Shown here piece after piece: positions 25,562 through 34,712 of a DNA stretch of 48,209 nucleotides (position 1 is the first letter of the stretch; each line of letters starts with the position of its first letter). The position numbers and the translations under genes were made by a program. The notes beneath the pieces were generated by a model. It was not told the origin of the DNA. It did not search any database and saw only the letters and a program-made list of their open reading frames with translations. The stretch covers positions 1-48,209 of the forward strand of contig NZ_BSUM01000004.1 of assembly GCF_030161595.1 (NCBI RefSeq), in the 5' to 3' direction. Origin of the DNA: Litorihabitans aurantiacus. Its GTDB lineage: Bacteria; Actinomycetota; Actinomycetes; Actinomycetales; Beutenbergiaceae.

Positions 25562-27078
25562 ACGCCCTCCCGGACCACGGTCGGAACGTTGGAGTGCTTC
25601 TCCGGCACCAGCCCCAGCGGGAGCGCGAACGCGAACGCCGCGTGCTGGGAGCCGTACACCGGGCGCAGCTGCAACCGCGCCGCGCCCCCGAGGTGCTCGA
25701 CCGCGGCTTTGGCCGCCGGCAGCTTCTCCGGCTCGGTCACCGTGGCCGTGACCAGCATCCCGAACCCGACCAGGCCCGCTCCGCTGGCCTCCTCGGCCGC
25801 CGTCGCCCGCGCCGACTGGACCGCGTGCGCCTGACGGTGGGTCGTGCGCCGCGCCGCCGTGGCGGCAAACACCGAGTTGGACTCGTCCCGCTCGACCATC
25901 CGCGCCGCCCGCGCCGCGTCGATCGGCTGATAGAGCATCGTGACCCGCTTGCGTGCAATGTCGCGGTGAGGGGAGAGCAGGCTACGCAGGATCGAGGACT
26001 GCACGACCCCGCGCGGGGCGCCGGTCATCGACCACGTGACCGACACCGCCGAGTCGTGGCGGTAGTGACCCCAGGCGCTCTCGTGCGCCGACGGGCCGAC
26101 CTCCGACCAGGAGATGTCCGGCACCTCACCCTCGGCGCGCGCCTCATCGAAGTAGCGCGCCACCACCGGGTTGTAGGCCACCTGCACGACCTCGCACAGC
26201 TCGGCCGCCGTCGCCGGGAGGCACGCACCGGCCCCGGTCAGGCCCAGTGAGCTCGTCAGCCCCGGGAGCCGGGTCGCGAGCTCGCGACCCATCTCCTCCG
26301 GGTTGAGAGTGCGCCCGAGCACCATGGCGTCGGACTGGAACGTCAGAGAGACGTAGGCGCGCACCGTGGAGGAGCCGGACGGGTAGTCCTGCACGACCTC
26401 CTCGAGCACGGCGCGCGAGTAGGTCGGCGCGTTGCTGTCCATCCGGCCCTGAACCGCCTGGGCGAGCCGCTGGCCCGTCTCCGGGGCGCTCTCGACCGTC
26501 ACAGCGGCCCCCACCAGGCCCGGCTCGTCCGCCAGGCCCGCGAGCCAGTCGCCCCACGCCGCGACGCGGAAGTCCACCGTGTCCTGATCCACCAGCGCCC
26601 CGCCGTCGGGATCGCTGGCCAGCACCACCGTGAACGTCTTCACCTTCGGAGCGTGGATCAGCGCGAACGGGCGACCGTAGGAGTCCTCGTGCTCGCTCAA
26701 CTGCGTGGTCGCGGCGACCCCCGGCAGCTGGTGGGTGCCCCACGGGGTCCGCCCCAGCGGCCCCGAGCGGTACAGGTTCGCCCGCGAGGCCCGCGTATAG
26801 GCGAACGAGAACCGCTGCGCGAGGCGGTTGCCGATGCTCAGCCCGTGCCGGTCGCGCAGCGAGAGCACCACCGTCACGACCGCGATTGCCAGGCCGAACG
26901 CCAGACCCACCAGGAGGTTCGTGATCGTCATCAGAACCACCATGAAAACCAGCGCGATCAGCAGACCGAACGTCGCCACCATCCCCAGGCCCAACAGGCC
27001 CGGCGACGTCGGCCGCTTCCAGTTGCCGTACGTCCGCACGCGCCTACCCGTCTCAACGGCTGCCACTGGGACCACCAC
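25558..27078 (-). CDS. SCO6880-type T4SS protein (VirB3/VirB4 N-terminal-like)
   Basis: A 506-aa protein with two TM helices at residues about 27-70 (PGLLGLGMVATFGLLIALVF, LLVGLAFGLAIAVVTVVL; PrgI/VirB3-like) and then a large soluble domain (RFSFAYTRASRANLYRSGPLG, SEHEDSYGRPFALIHAPKVKTFTVVL, ISWSEVGPSAHESAWGHYRHDS). This matches the SCO6880 family that is always found with a separate VirB4 ATPase in actinobacteria. The exact GTG start (27078, 27075 or 27066) is uncertain; all overlap the end of the VirB6-like gene. No frameshift. Confidence 0.82.
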   Translation of the reverse strand: MVVPVAAVETGRRVRTYGNWKRPTSPGLLGLGMVATFGLLIALVFMVVLMTITNLLVGLAFGLAIAVVTVVLSLRDRHGLSIGNRLAQRFSFAYTRASRANLYRSGPLGRTPWGTHQLPGVAATTQLSEHEDSYGRPFALIHAPKVKTFTVVLASDPDGGALVDQDTVDFRVAAWGDWLAGLADEPGLVGAAVTVESAPETGQRLAQAVQGRMDSNAPTYSRAVLEEVVQDYPSGSSTVRAYVSLTFQSDAMVLGRTLNPEEMGRELATRLPGLTSSLGLTGAGACLPATAAELCEVVQVAYNPVVARYFDEARAEGEVPDISWSEVGPSAHESAWGHYRHDSAVSVTWSMTGAPRGVVQSSILRSLLSPHRDIARKRVTMLYQPIDAARAARMVERDESNSVFAATAARRTTHRQAHAVQSARATAAEEASGAGLVGFGMLVTATVTEPEKLPAAKAAVEHLGGAARLQLRPVYGSQHAAFAFALPLGLVPEKHSNVPTVVREGV

Positions 27079-28813
27079 CCTCTCCGCTCACGTCCTTGCC
27101 CACCTGCTTGGCCGCCGCACCGGCGGCCTTCGCCCCGTCTGCGGCGACGCTCGCCGCTGCCACCACCGGGTGCGCCTTGCTCGCCGCGCCCGCAGCAGCG
27201 CCCGAGGCGCCACCGCCCGCCGCGCCCGCACCAGGCCCGGACCCACCAGCAGCGCCGGCACCGCCCCCGCCCTGACTGGCGCCGCTGGCGCCGTCACGGC
27301 CGCCAGGCGATCCGCTCTGCCCGGCGGAACCGCCACCGCTGCCGCCCTTCGAGCCGCCCGAGCCCGACGCACCCTGCTCGCCGTTCTGCGAGCCTCCCGC
27401 CCCGCCCGGGGACGAGGTGCCGCCAGGCGCCGGTGCGCCGGCGCCCTGCGAGGTCGAACCAGCCGGACCGGGCGCACCCTGCGAGCCACCCTGGCCCGCA
27501 CTGCCGTTGCTGCCCTGCGGGCTCGCCTGCGTGGACACCGCCGCGCCACCGCCGCTCCCGCTGCCGCCTCCACCGCCACCCAGGCGCGCGATCGCGGCCG
27601 CTCCGGTCGGGAGCGCGGCCAGCGCGCCCGCCGCGAGAGCCCCGCCGCCGGCGCCGCCAGCAGCAGCACCCACGACCGGGGTCACGAAACGCATCATCGC
27701 CGGCAGCGCGACAACGGCCAGCCCGAGCATCAGCAGCCCCGTCAACGTGCTCTGCAACGGGTCCGACGTCGCCCAGTCCGAACCGACGAGCTGGAACCCG
27801 GTGGCGTAGATGATCGCCGCCACCGGCTTGTAGGCGATGAACGCGCCCGTCCAGCCGATCGCCTTCCAGAACCACGCCCGCCCCGTCTCGGTGCTGGTGA
27901 AGGACGCCACCGTGGGCAGCAGTCCCGTCATCAGCACGAGCATCCCGGCCCGAGCGAACATGAGCACCACCTGGACCAGCGCCGCCAGAAGCGCGATGAG
28001 GCCGAGGACGATGATCATCAGCGGAACCAACGTCGGCCCTGCTCCGCTCCCATCACCGCCCGCGCCGGCGCCCTGCTCGGCCATGTGCAGCACCCGCACC
28101 AGGTTCTCCCCGAAGCACGCCGCGTCCTCCCCGGCCGGGCAGTCGAGGGCCTGTTCCAGAATCCAGACCGAGAATCGGTCCGACACCGTGATGAGAAGCG
28201 CTGTGATCGTCACCCCGAGCGCCGACACCACCAAGAACGTCACCAGGGACCGCAGGACGTCCTTACCCGCGTCGGCCCGTTGGGTGATGACCATGCGGAT
28301 ACCGCCGATGATGACGCTCAGCACCACCAGGGCGCCGGTGAAGTACCAGAGCGAGGACTGCAAGAACGCCGCCGTGCCGGCGACGTTCTGCGGCCGCGTC
28401 GGCATCACTGCGCCGACGATCGCAGCACCGCCACCCAGGACCACGACACCGGCCGCGAACCAGAACGAACGGTTCAGGATGCCGGCGCCCTGCCCGCGCG
28501 AGACGCCCCGCGCGACCATCACGCCCAGCAGGATCAGGGCGAGCGTGGCGACGGCGAACCCGATCCACGTGATGTAGGAGAGAACCTGCGTCAGCTCCGC
28601 CGCCCCCGGCGCCTGCCCGAGGTCCACCGAAGCGTCCCCCGAGCCCGAGAGCTGCGGCGTATCCACGTTGACCCAGATCGTGGCGACCTGCCCGAGAGCC
28701 TGCGCGAGGGCTTGTTCCGTCGCCCGCTGCATGTTCTCGATCGCGTCGCCAACGACCACATCAGCAATGGATGGGCCGCAGACGGCGGCTCCACCCCAGC
28801 AGACTCCACCCAT
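27053..28813 (-). CDS. VirB6/TrbL-like membrane channel protein
   Basis: A 586-aa protein. After a short secreted-like N-terminus there are about seven to eight TM segments (residues about 75-395), e.g. YITWIGFAVATLALILLGVM and LVPLMIIVLGLIALLAALVQVVLMF. The last 190 residues are an extreme Gly/Ala/Ser/Pro-rich tail. This layout fits the VirB6/TrbL inner-membrane component of Gram-positive T4SS. The ATG at 28813 directly follows the stop of the upstream gene. A long open frame on the opposite strand is a compositional shadow. Confidence 0.8.
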   Translation of the reverse strand: MGGVCWGGAAVCGPSIADVVVGDAIENMQRATEQALAQALGQVATIWVNVDTPQLSGSGDASVDLGQAPGAAELTQVLSYITWIGFAVATLALILLGVMVARGVSRGQGAGILNRSFWFAAGVVVLGGGAAIVGAVMPTRPQNVAGTAAFLQSSLWYFTGALVVLSVIIGGIRMVITQRADAGKDVLRSLVTFLVVSALGVTITALLITVSDRFSVWILEQALDCPAGEDAACFGENLVRVLHMAEQGAGAGGDGSGAGPTLVPLMIIVLGLIALLAALVQVVLMFARAGMLVLMTGLLPTVASFTSTETGRAWFWKAIGWTGAFIAYKPVAAIIYATGFQLVGSDWATSDPLQSTLTGLLMLGLAVVALPAMMRFVTPVVGAAAGGAGGGALAAGALAALPTGAAAIARLGGGGGGSGSGGGAAVSTQASPQGSNGSAGQGGSQGAPGPAGSTSQGAGAPAPGGTSSPGGAGGSQNGEQGASGSGGSKGGSGGGSAGQSGSPGGRDGASGASQGGGGAGAAGGSGPGAGAAGGGASGAAAGAASKAHPVVAAASVAADGAKAAGAAAKQVGKDVSGEGGGPSGSR

Positions 28814-29557
28814 CTACGCGCCCCAGGGGGTGTAGCCGTTGAGGTTGGGGATTTGGGCGGCGTCGAACGCGGTGGCTGTCTCGCCGGAAAGGCGCCAGTC
28901 GCCCTCGTGCCAGACCAGCTCGTAGACCATCGACATGTACGTCTCTTGGCCGCTCACCGTGTACGCGACCCCGAGGTCAACGCGAGCGGTCTGCCCCGAG
29001 TAGTCCAGGAGCCGGAAGCCGCGAATCGCGAACCGCGTACCGCTGGGGTCGGGCGTCTCAGGGGCGGCCTGTTCGTTCGCTGCGAGTAGGTCATCCTTGA
29101 ACGGGCCCGGCGAGACGGCGTAGTCGAACCACTCCGTCGCCGCGTTCAGGTCTGACGGCCCAACCGCGAGGTTCGCGACCATGAACAGCGCACCCGTGGG
29201 GGTGTGCTGGTAGCACGTGCGCATTTCGCCCTCATTCAACCCGGGGCCGTACTCAGCAGAAGTTGGATACGCGGCGGTGCCTACGTAGGCCCACTCGGCG
29301 TCGGGGGCGTCGGGCAGGTCGCCGTCGAGCTCGACTCCGCTCAGGCCGCAGATGCTTTCCGCGTCGGGGTCGGCGGGTGGCGCCGGTACGCCGGGCGTCG
29401 GAGTCCCGGGCTGCCCGGTTGGGGCGGGGGTGTCGTCGTCGCGGGTCAAGAACGTGACGGTGAGGACGATCCCCATCACGAGGAGAACGCCGCAGATCAC
29501 GGCCGAGATGATCCATCCCGGCCGGGTCCACGGACTCTGCTGGTCGTTCTCAGCCAT
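28814..29557 (-). CDS. Anchored VirB8-like T4SS protein
   Basis: A 247-aa protein: short cytosolic N-terminus, one TM helix (residues about 14-37, GWIISAVICGVLLVMGIVLTVTFL), a Pro-rich linker, then an extracytoplasmic domain with two Cys (SICGLSG, RTCYQHTPTG) and a beta-rich C-terminal half (YTVSGQETYMSMVYELVWHEGDWRLSGETATAF) of the NTF2-like style found in VirB8/TcpC proteins. Shine-Dalgarno GGAAGGA is present. Assignment to VirB8 is by architecture and position. Confidence 0.65.
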   Translation of the reverse strand: MAENDQQSPWTRPGWIISAVICGVLLVMGIVLTVTFLTRDDDTPAPTGQPGTPTPGVPAPPADPDAESICGLSGVELDGDLPDAPDAEWAYVGTAAYPTSAEYGPGLNEGEMRTCYQHTPTGALFMVANLAVGPSDLNAATEWFDYAVSPGPFKDDLLAANEQAAPETPDPSGTRFAIRGFRLLDYSGQTARVDLGVAYTVSGQETYMSMVYELVWHEGDWRLSGETATAFDAAQIPNLNGYTPWGA

Positions 29558-29574
29558 GATCGTGGTCCTTCCGC

Positions 29575-29835
29575 TCAGCCGGCGAACATGCCGATGAGGC
29601 CGGCGGCGGCGCCGACGATGATCGCGCCCACGAGGGGGTAGGCGACCTTCGGCAGGAGGTCAGCCGCCGTGGTGCGGCCCATTGCCGCGAGGGCGACCAG
29701 CACGCCGCCGACGATGAGGGCGAGGATGCAGACGACGAACCCTCCCCACATCACGACGTTCAGGAGCGTGTCGATCCCGCTGAGACCTTCGGGGCGCTGA
29801 GGTGTCGGGTCGGGGAGAGCGAGGAAAGCGGTCAT
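29575..29835 (-). CDS. VirB2/TrbC-like small pilin-type membrane protein
   Basis: An 86-aa protein with two hydrophobic helices (GIDTLLNVVMWGGFVVCILALIVGGVLVAL and VAYPLVGAIIVGAAAGLIGMF) joined by a short polar loop, the usual form of VirB2-type subunits. The start overlaps the upstream stop (ATGA), with AAAGGA at proper spacing. It probably forms the surface or channel subunit of the conjugation machine. Confidence 0.7.
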   Translation of the reverse strand: MTAFLALPDPTPQRPEGLSGIDTLLNVVMWGGFVVCILALIVGGVLVALAAMGRTTAADLLPKVAYPLVGAIIVGAAAGLIGMFAG

Positions 29836-30512
29836 CGGGGAGTCCTTTCGGCGGTGGCACCGGGGGTGCCGGGGTTGAAGATGAGGTCAAGATCGTTGAG
29901 GAGGCGCGCGGTTTCGCGCGGTGGGTTGGCGTGATCGACCGGGGCTCCCAGTCGCCACGCTTCGATCCACGGAACGTGCCATAGACGTGGGACACCGCCA
30001 CCCACGAGGGCGGCCAGGTCGCGCAGCGGCTTGGGGGCTCGTCCGGGGGCGTCGGCCACGACCACGAGGCCGATCAGCTCGACGGTGGGGCTCTTGCCGG
30101 CGGCCCACTGCATCGCTGCCGCCCGCGCCGAGTTCAGTCCGTGGGCGCTTCCCCGGCAGGCCAGAAGCACGCGCGCGGCGCGGTTGCTGTACTGCTGCTC
30201 GGGCCACGCGTGCCCGCCGGGCGCCCATCCCTCGCGCAGCTGCGCCAGCAGCGACTCTCCCGACCCGCCGTGGGTCCCCACGACCCACAAGGCCGGGGCG
30301 GAGAAGTGCTTCACCGTCGGCAGCGCGTCCGCCGCGACCACCCCGGCCTGCGGCCCGCTGACCCGCGCCGCCGGCGGCAGCTGCTCCGCCGGCGCCTCGC
30401 TCGGCTCCTCGATCGCGGGAGCGGGCAGCCACGGGTTGACCACGGCCTGCGTCTCCTCGGGACGACGGCGAGGGGTGAGGGGGCCGTATCGGGGAATCCG
30501 GGGTCTACTCAC
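29832..30512 (-). CDS. Conjugation-operon protein with P-loop-like motif (DUF6668-like)
   Basis: A 226-aa protein. After a Pro-rich N-terminus, LWVVGTHGGSGESLLAQL (about residues 75-92) resembles a degenerate Walker A (GTHGGSGES), followed by VLLACRGSAHGLNSARAAAMQW and VELIGLVVVADAPGRAPKPL, as in MinD/ParA-like folds with a lost Lys. Proteins of this kind head actinobacterial T4SS operons. GTG 30512 is the first gene of the minus-strand operon 30512-21401. Function unknown. Confidence 0.6.
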   Translation of the reverse strand: MSRPRIPRYGPLTPRRRPEETQAVVNPWLPAPAIEEPSEAPAEQLPPAARVSGPQAGVVAADALPTVKHFSAPALWVVGTHGGSGESLLAQLREGWAPGGHAWPEQQYSNRAARVLLACRGSAHGLNSARAAAMQWAAGKSPTVELIGLVVVADAPGRAPKPLRDLAALVGGGVPRLWHVPWIEAWRLGAPVDHANPPRETARLLNDLDLIFNPGTPGATAERTPR

Positions 30513-30844
30513 GCTGCCTCGCTGTCGTTGTGCTCGTACGCTCCCAGGCTACGAACCCTCACGATGGAGTTTGTTCCATGCTTGTTCTCTCGCAGATTGC
30601 CCCGGTCCCACCGCTGTGGCGTGCGCGCGCCCGTGGTGGGGAAGTTGGACGGAGCGGTTCGCTGCGCGTGGCGCTGATGAAGTCCCATGGCGTTCCCCTC
30701 CTGCTAGTAGGGGACGGGAACCGATGCAGTTCCACGTCGCCCCGTGGCTCAGGTACTCTCACCGTACTACAACCCTTAGGGTTGTTCGATAGCGGCGGGG
30801 CAACCTGCTGACCTACTAGACGGACGAGGGGGAAGATGTGATGC
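30513..30844. promoter_or_regulatory. Divergent control region between the two T4SS operons
   Basis: About 330 bases with no supported gene. At 30769-30785 is the palindrome ACAACCCT-T-AGGGTTGT, 60 bases before the ArsR-type gene, and a related ACGAACCCT half-site lies near 30550. Both divergent transcripts (30512 leftward, 30845 rightward) probably start here under control of the ArsR-type protein. Confidence 0.6.
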
Positions 30845-31222
30845 GTGCCTACGCTCTTTCTTCCACCGGACATGCCGGAGGGCGCGGTGAGGGCTGTGGA
30901 AGTGCTGGGCAACCGGACCAAGGTCGAGCTGCTGCACCTCCTGGGCCAGGCAGACGAGGGTCTGTCCATGGCCGAGCTCGCTACTGCGCTGAATACCAAC
31001 AAGGTGTCGGTCCGGCGCAACCTGATCGCGCTCGAAGAGCAAGGGTTGGTGACGGCCGACGTGCCGCCGGAACAGCGCATGTACCAGCGCACGCTCGTGC
31101 ACTGGACGATCAACGCCGATCGGGTCCGAGCGCTGGGCGAGCTGCTGACGGCGTACGCGCTCGGCGGCACGGGGACCGCGAGCGGTACAGAATCGAAGGC
31201 GGAGCCCGAAACCGAGGCCTGA
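30845..31222 (+). CDS. ArsR-type winged-helix regulator of the T4SS region
   Basis: A 125-aa protein with a winged helix at residues about 17-75: VEVLGNRTKVELLHLLGQ, LSMAELATALNTNKVSVRRNLIALEEQGLV, followed by a short wing. There is no obvious Cys/His metal site. It probably binds the palindrome at 30769-30785 and controls the divergent T4SS operons. GTG 30845 follows GGGGGAAG by about nine bases. Confidence 0.75.
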   Translation: MPTLFLPPDMPEGAVRAVEVLGNRTKVELLHLLGQADEGLSMAELATALNTNKVSVRRNLIALEEQGLVTADVPPEQRMYQRTLVHWTINADRVRALGELLTAYALGGTGTASGTESKAEPETEA

Positions 31223-31310
31223 CAACACCCACCCGTGGGTGTGTTTCTGCTGTTCTTGCAGGGGGTTGCGCGCTGGTCGCGTCTCTCCTGCCTACCCAGG
31301 AGAGTGCGCA

Positions 31311-32600
31311 ATGACCACCGATGTGGCCGAGTGGCCCCGAGTGCGGATCACCGTTGCTGACACCACCGGTGAAGTGACGATCGGGGGCAGCAAGCCCCAG
31401 CGCGTGCGGGGCGAGGGCGTGAGCGAAGTGCGCAACGCTGCGCTTGCCGTCGTGACCAAGGCGGCCGCCGAGCTCGGCCGCGGCCTGCGCGTCGAGGCGA
31501 CCGAGCCCGACTGGACCTTCTACCTGATCGTGCGCCCGAACGGCGAGGTCCACGAGGACGCCGCCAAGCCGGCCAAGAGCCACGCTCCCGCGCCCGGGAC
31601 GCAGGAAGCGGTCACGGCCCCCGTGGTCGTGGTGGAGACGCCCGCCCCGACGGGGCCGGCCGCCCCCGCGCCGGCGCCCCGGCGCCAGCGCATCCCGCTC
31701 CCCGCTCTCCTGGCCGGGACCGGCGTACTCGCGCTGGGAGCCGGGTGGCTCCTGAGCAGCCTCCTGACCCCCTCGCCCTCGATCATCGAGGCCACGTCCC
31801 AGCAGGAAGCCGAGGCCACCCAGGCGTGGCAGGGACGGCAGAGCGCCCTACGCGATGCCCAGCAGGAGGCCGCCACGCTCCTGGGCGCCACCGAGGGGCA
31901 GGTGACCGACGAGGCCACCCGCACCGAGCTCGCGAACCAGGTCACCGCCGCTTCCGCGTTCAGCACAGCGCTCAGCGACGTCGAGCCACCGGTGGTGGCC
32001 ACGCGCGAGGGCGGCGACGTCGTGCTCGCCCCTGACCCCGACTTCGACCCCGGCGTCGTCGCGCTGACCGATGCCGTCACGGCCGCGACCGAGGCCGTCC
32101 AGGCCAGCCACACCCAGTGGGCCTACGACCGCCTCAGTACCGCCGTACAGGACGCTGACGCTGCCCTGGAAGCCTCCAACGGCCAGGTGACCGACACCAG
32201 CACCCGAGACACCCTCTCGGCCGCTCTCACGACCGGTCAGACGCTCGTGGACGCCGGCGCCGAGGAGGCCGAGGCGAGCGAACTCACCGCTGCTGCCGAG
32301 TCCATCACCACCGCCCAGGACGACGTGGAGAGCAGTCGCGCGCAGTGGCTCCACGACGCCCTGACCAACCGCGTCTCCGAGACGCAGAACGTCCTCAACA
32401 CCTCCAACGGCCAGGTGAACGACAACGCCGTCCGCGATGCACTGTTCCTCGAGCTCGCGGAGGCCCGACGCATCCTGGACGCCGGCCCCGGCGCCACCAG
32501 CCCCGCCGACGTCCTCGCCGCCCGCGACCGCCTCAACACCGCCAGCGCCGCCGTGTCTGAAGCCGTGACCCAGTGGCAGGCCGGACAACCCCAGGGATGA
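31311..32600 (+). CDS. Single-pass membrane protein with extracellular helical repeats
   Basis: A 429-aa protein. ATG 31311 has AGGAG eight bases upstream. A cytosolic domain of about 125 residues precedes one TM helix (residues about 130-152). The extracellular part has three repeats of about 80 residues, each with a GQVTD/NxxxRxxL core (GATEGQVTDEATRTEL, ASNGQVTDTSTRDTL, TSNGQVNDNAVRDAL), in the style of FIVAR-type helical wall repeats. It may be a surface or channel-associated component. It is first in a set with the lipoprotein and the cell-wall hydrolase. Confidence 0.65.
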   Translation: MTTDVAEWPRVRITVADTTGEVTIGGSKPQRVRGEGVSEVRNAALAVVTKAAAELGRGLRVEATEPDWTFYLIVRPNGEVHEDAAKPAKSHAPAPGTQEAVTAPVVVVETPAPTGPAAPAPAPRRQRIPLPALLAGTGVLALGAGWLLSSLLTPSPSIIEATSQQEAEATQAWQGRQSALRDAQQEAATLLGATEGQVTDEATRTELANQVTAASAFSTALSDVEPPVVATREGGDVVLAPDPDFDPGVVALTDAVTAATEAVQASHTQWAYDRLSTAVQDADAALEASNGQVTDTSTRDTLSAALTTGQTLVDAGAEEAEASELTAAAESITTAQDDVESSRAQWLHDALTNRVSETQNVLNTSNGQVNDNAVRDALFLELAEARRILDAGPGATSPADVLAARDRLNTASAAVSEAVTQWQAGQPQG

Positions 32601-32604
32601 CGCC

Positions 32605-33191
32605 ATGACCCCCACACCTTCCCCCGCACCCGGGCAGCCGCCCTGGCGCTGCTGACCGCCCTCACCCTCACCGGCTGCGGGAGCGAGGACGGCGACGACC
32701 TCACGCCCCCGACGGCGCCCGAGACAGCCACCCCGAGCACCACGGCGCCGACGTCCGAGGCACCGACCGCCGAGGAGCCGCTGCCCACGCCCACCGAGGG
32801 CGCCGGCGACGTCGGGCTCGACACCGAAGCGCCCGACGCCACACCCCAGCCGCAGCCGGAGTGGGACGCCGAGGCCGAGGCCAGCGCGTACGCAGCCGCC
32901 GAGGCGGCCGTGACCGCGTTCCTGCGCACCGACCTGGACCCCCAGGCGTGGAGCGACGAGCTCGCTCCCCTGGTCACCCCGGACCTGCTCGACCTGCTCG
33001 ACGGGACCGACCCCGCCGGCGGCGCCGGCGCGACCACCGTCACCGGCCCCGCCGTGCTCGACGGCGAGGTCACCTCACCGTTCGTCGCACGGGTGCGCGT
33101 GCCCACCGACGCCGGCGAGCTCGCCGTGGTCCTGACCCGAGCCGCCGACGGCGTCACGTGGCAGGCCGCCTCGATCAACCCCGCCTCATGA
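32605..33191 (+). pseudogene. Lipoprotein of the T4SS operon, frameshifted near the start
   Basis: From ATG 32605 the frame stops quickly. One extra C in the five-C run 32609-32613 gives MTPHTFPRTRAAALALLTALTLTGCGSED: a signal peptide with lipobox LTGC. It then runs in the frame that stays open to the TGA at 33189-33191 (about 195 aa). After a Pro/Thr/Glu linker comes a compact domain (AYAAAEAAVTAFLRTDLDPQAW, VLTRAADGVTWQAASI). The stop overlaps the ATG of the hydrolase gene. The missing base is most likely an assembly error. Confidence 0.75.
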
Positions 33192-34363
33192 ACAGCAGAG
33201 CCGGCGTAGCCGCAGCCGTCGCGGTCCCCCTCGTGCTGGTGGGCGGCGTCGCCGCGTTCCTCATGCTTGGATCGCCGTCGGACACCGACGTCGCCGGCGG
33301 CTCGTGCGAGGCGCCCGTGGTGCTCATCGACGGCGCCGAGCTGCCCGAGAGCATCGGCTCGTTCAGCGCCGTGCAGGTCCGCAACGCCGCCGTGATCGTC
33401 TCCCTCGCAGCCGAACGCGATCTACCGCCGTCGGCGGCCGCGATCGGCATCATGACCGCGATCACGGAATCTGGCCTGCGCAACCTGGCCAACGAGGGCA
33501 AGTTCGTCCGCCCGGCCAACTCTCGCGTGATGAGCGCGGCCGAGTGGGACCGCTGGCGCGCCGTGGCGATGCTGTCCCTGAACTACCCCAACGACGGCGC
33601 CGCCCCCGGCGACTGGGACTCCGTAGGCCTGTTCCAGGGCCGCCCCCAGGCCGGCTGGGGCGGGCAGGGCACCGACGAGGAAATCGTGCAGAACCTCCTC
33701 AACCCCGCCTACACCACCGGCCGGTTCCTCGATGAGCTCGTGACGGTCGAGGGCTGGGAGACGATGCCCGCGTGGAAGGCCGCACAGACGGTCCAGGTGT
33801 CCAAGTTCCCCATGGCCTACGACGCCCACTGGGAAGACGCCCAGCAGCTCACCCAGGCCCTCACCGGCACCGAAGTCACCTTCGAGGGATGCACCGGCGA
33901 CCCCGGCGCCGCCAGCACCTACCCCGGGCTCGTGGCCGACAGCGGATGGGCCGCGCCCATCACCGGCGCCCGCTTCACCGGCGGGTTCGGAGACGTCCGC
34001 AACGGCTACACCCACATGGGCTCCGACTTCGCCGCACCCCTGGGAACGCCGATCTACGCCGCCGCCGACGGCCTGGTGACCCACACCAGCTGCAAGGGGT
34101 TCCAGGGCCGCTCACCGTGCAACGTGATGATCGACCACGGCACCGACGCCGACGGCGCCCGAATCCAGACGCTCTACGTCCACATGTACCCCGGACAGAC
34201 CCACGTCGACATCGGCCAGACCGTCACCGCCGGCCAGCACATCGCCGACGTCGGCAACAACGGCCGCTCCACCGGCCCACACCTCCACTACGAGGTGTGG
34301 GTCAACGGCCAAGCCGTCAACGCCCTGCCCTACATGCGCAGCCAAGGAATCACTCTCCCGTGA
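33188..34363 (+). CDS. VirB1-like cell-wall hydrolase: lysozyme-like plus M23 peptidase
   Basis: A 391-aa protein with an N-terminal membrane anchor (AGVAAAVAVPLVLVGGVAAFLML), a lysozyme/SLT-like domain (about 65-220; AAVIVSLAAERDLPPSAAAIGIMTAITESGLRN, with catalytic Glu in ITESG), and a C-terminal M23 peptidase (about 260-390; HMGSDFAAPLGTPIYAAADG and HLHYEVW supply the His/Asp zinc ligands). This is the peptidoglycan-opening enzyme of Gram-positive conjugation systems. It is translationally coupled to the lipoprotein and appears intact. Confidence 0.88.
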   Translation: MNSRAGVAAAVAVPLVLVGGVAAFLMLGSPSDTDVAGGSCEAPVVLIDGAELPESIGSFSAVQVRNAAVIVSLAAERDLPPSAAAIGIMTAITESGLRNLANEGKFVRPANSRVMSAAEWDRWRAVAMLSLNYPNDGAAPGDWDSVGLFQGRPQAGWGGQGTDEEIVQNLLNPAYTTGRFLDELVTVEGWETMPAWKAAQTVQVSKFPMAYDAHWEDAQQLTQALTGTEVTFEGCTGDPGAASTYPGLVADSGWAAPITGARFTGGFGDVRNGYTHMGSDFAAPLGTPIYAAADGLVTHTSCKGFQGRSPCNVMIDHGTDADGARIQTLYVHMYPGQTHVDIGQTVTAGQHIADVGNNGRSTGPHLHYEVWVNGQAVNALPYMRSQGITLP

Positions 34364-34422
34364 GACGCGACACGCCGACCAGCCTCACGGATGCATCCCC
34401 GGCGGCGCGACAGTATGCATGC

Positions 34423-34650
34423 ATGAGCGCTGTCAAGGGTCGCAAGGTGCGCGGTTCGGCGGGCGAGCCCGTCGTCCTCTTGCAGGGCCGCGTGATACCC
34501 GCGGCCCGCGACGCCGCCCGTGAGGCGGCTGACGAGCTAGGCATCAGCATCGCGGCCTACCTCGAAGCACTCGTGCTAGCCGACGCCGAGCAGCGCATGG
34601 TGCGCCCGCAGGCCCCTTACGTCCAGGAGGTGCTCCCCGTCAGCGCCTGA
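34423..34650 (+). CDS. Small RHH-like protein, 75 aa
   Basis: The protein has a basic N-terminus (KGRKVRG) and a strand-helix-helix pattern (PVVLLQGRVIPAARDAAREAADELGISIAAYLEALVLADAEQR) resembling ribbon-helix-helix DNA-binding proteins. It ends the T4SS operon and precedes a strong hairpin. It may be a small regulator for conjugation or replication. Three overlapping ATGs exist in ATGCATGCATG; only the last is in frame. Confidence 0.55.
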   Translation: MSAVKGRKVRGSAGEPVVLLQGRVIPAARDAAREAADELGISIAAYLEALVLADAEQRMVRPQAPYVQEVLPVSA

Positions 34651-34662
34651 CAGACAAAGAGA

Positions 34663-34686
34663 GGGCCGGCCCCGAAGGGCCGGCCC
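34663..34686. terminator. Hairpin terminator after the T4SS operon
   Basis: GGGCCGGCCC-CGAA-GGGCCGGCCC, ten-base GC stem with CGAA loop, 13 bases after the stop of the RHH-like gene. There is no T-tract. Confidence 0.7.
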
Positions 34687-34712
34687 GAGTCCGAAGCGAT
34701 TCACCCTCATGC

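Noticed and set aside
26828-29089. A very long open frame on the + strand (over 700 codons)
   Set aside because: It lies antisense to the clear SCO6880-type and VirB6-like genes. Its product is low-complexity Arg/His/Pro/Ala-rich, as expected of a GC-driven shadow.
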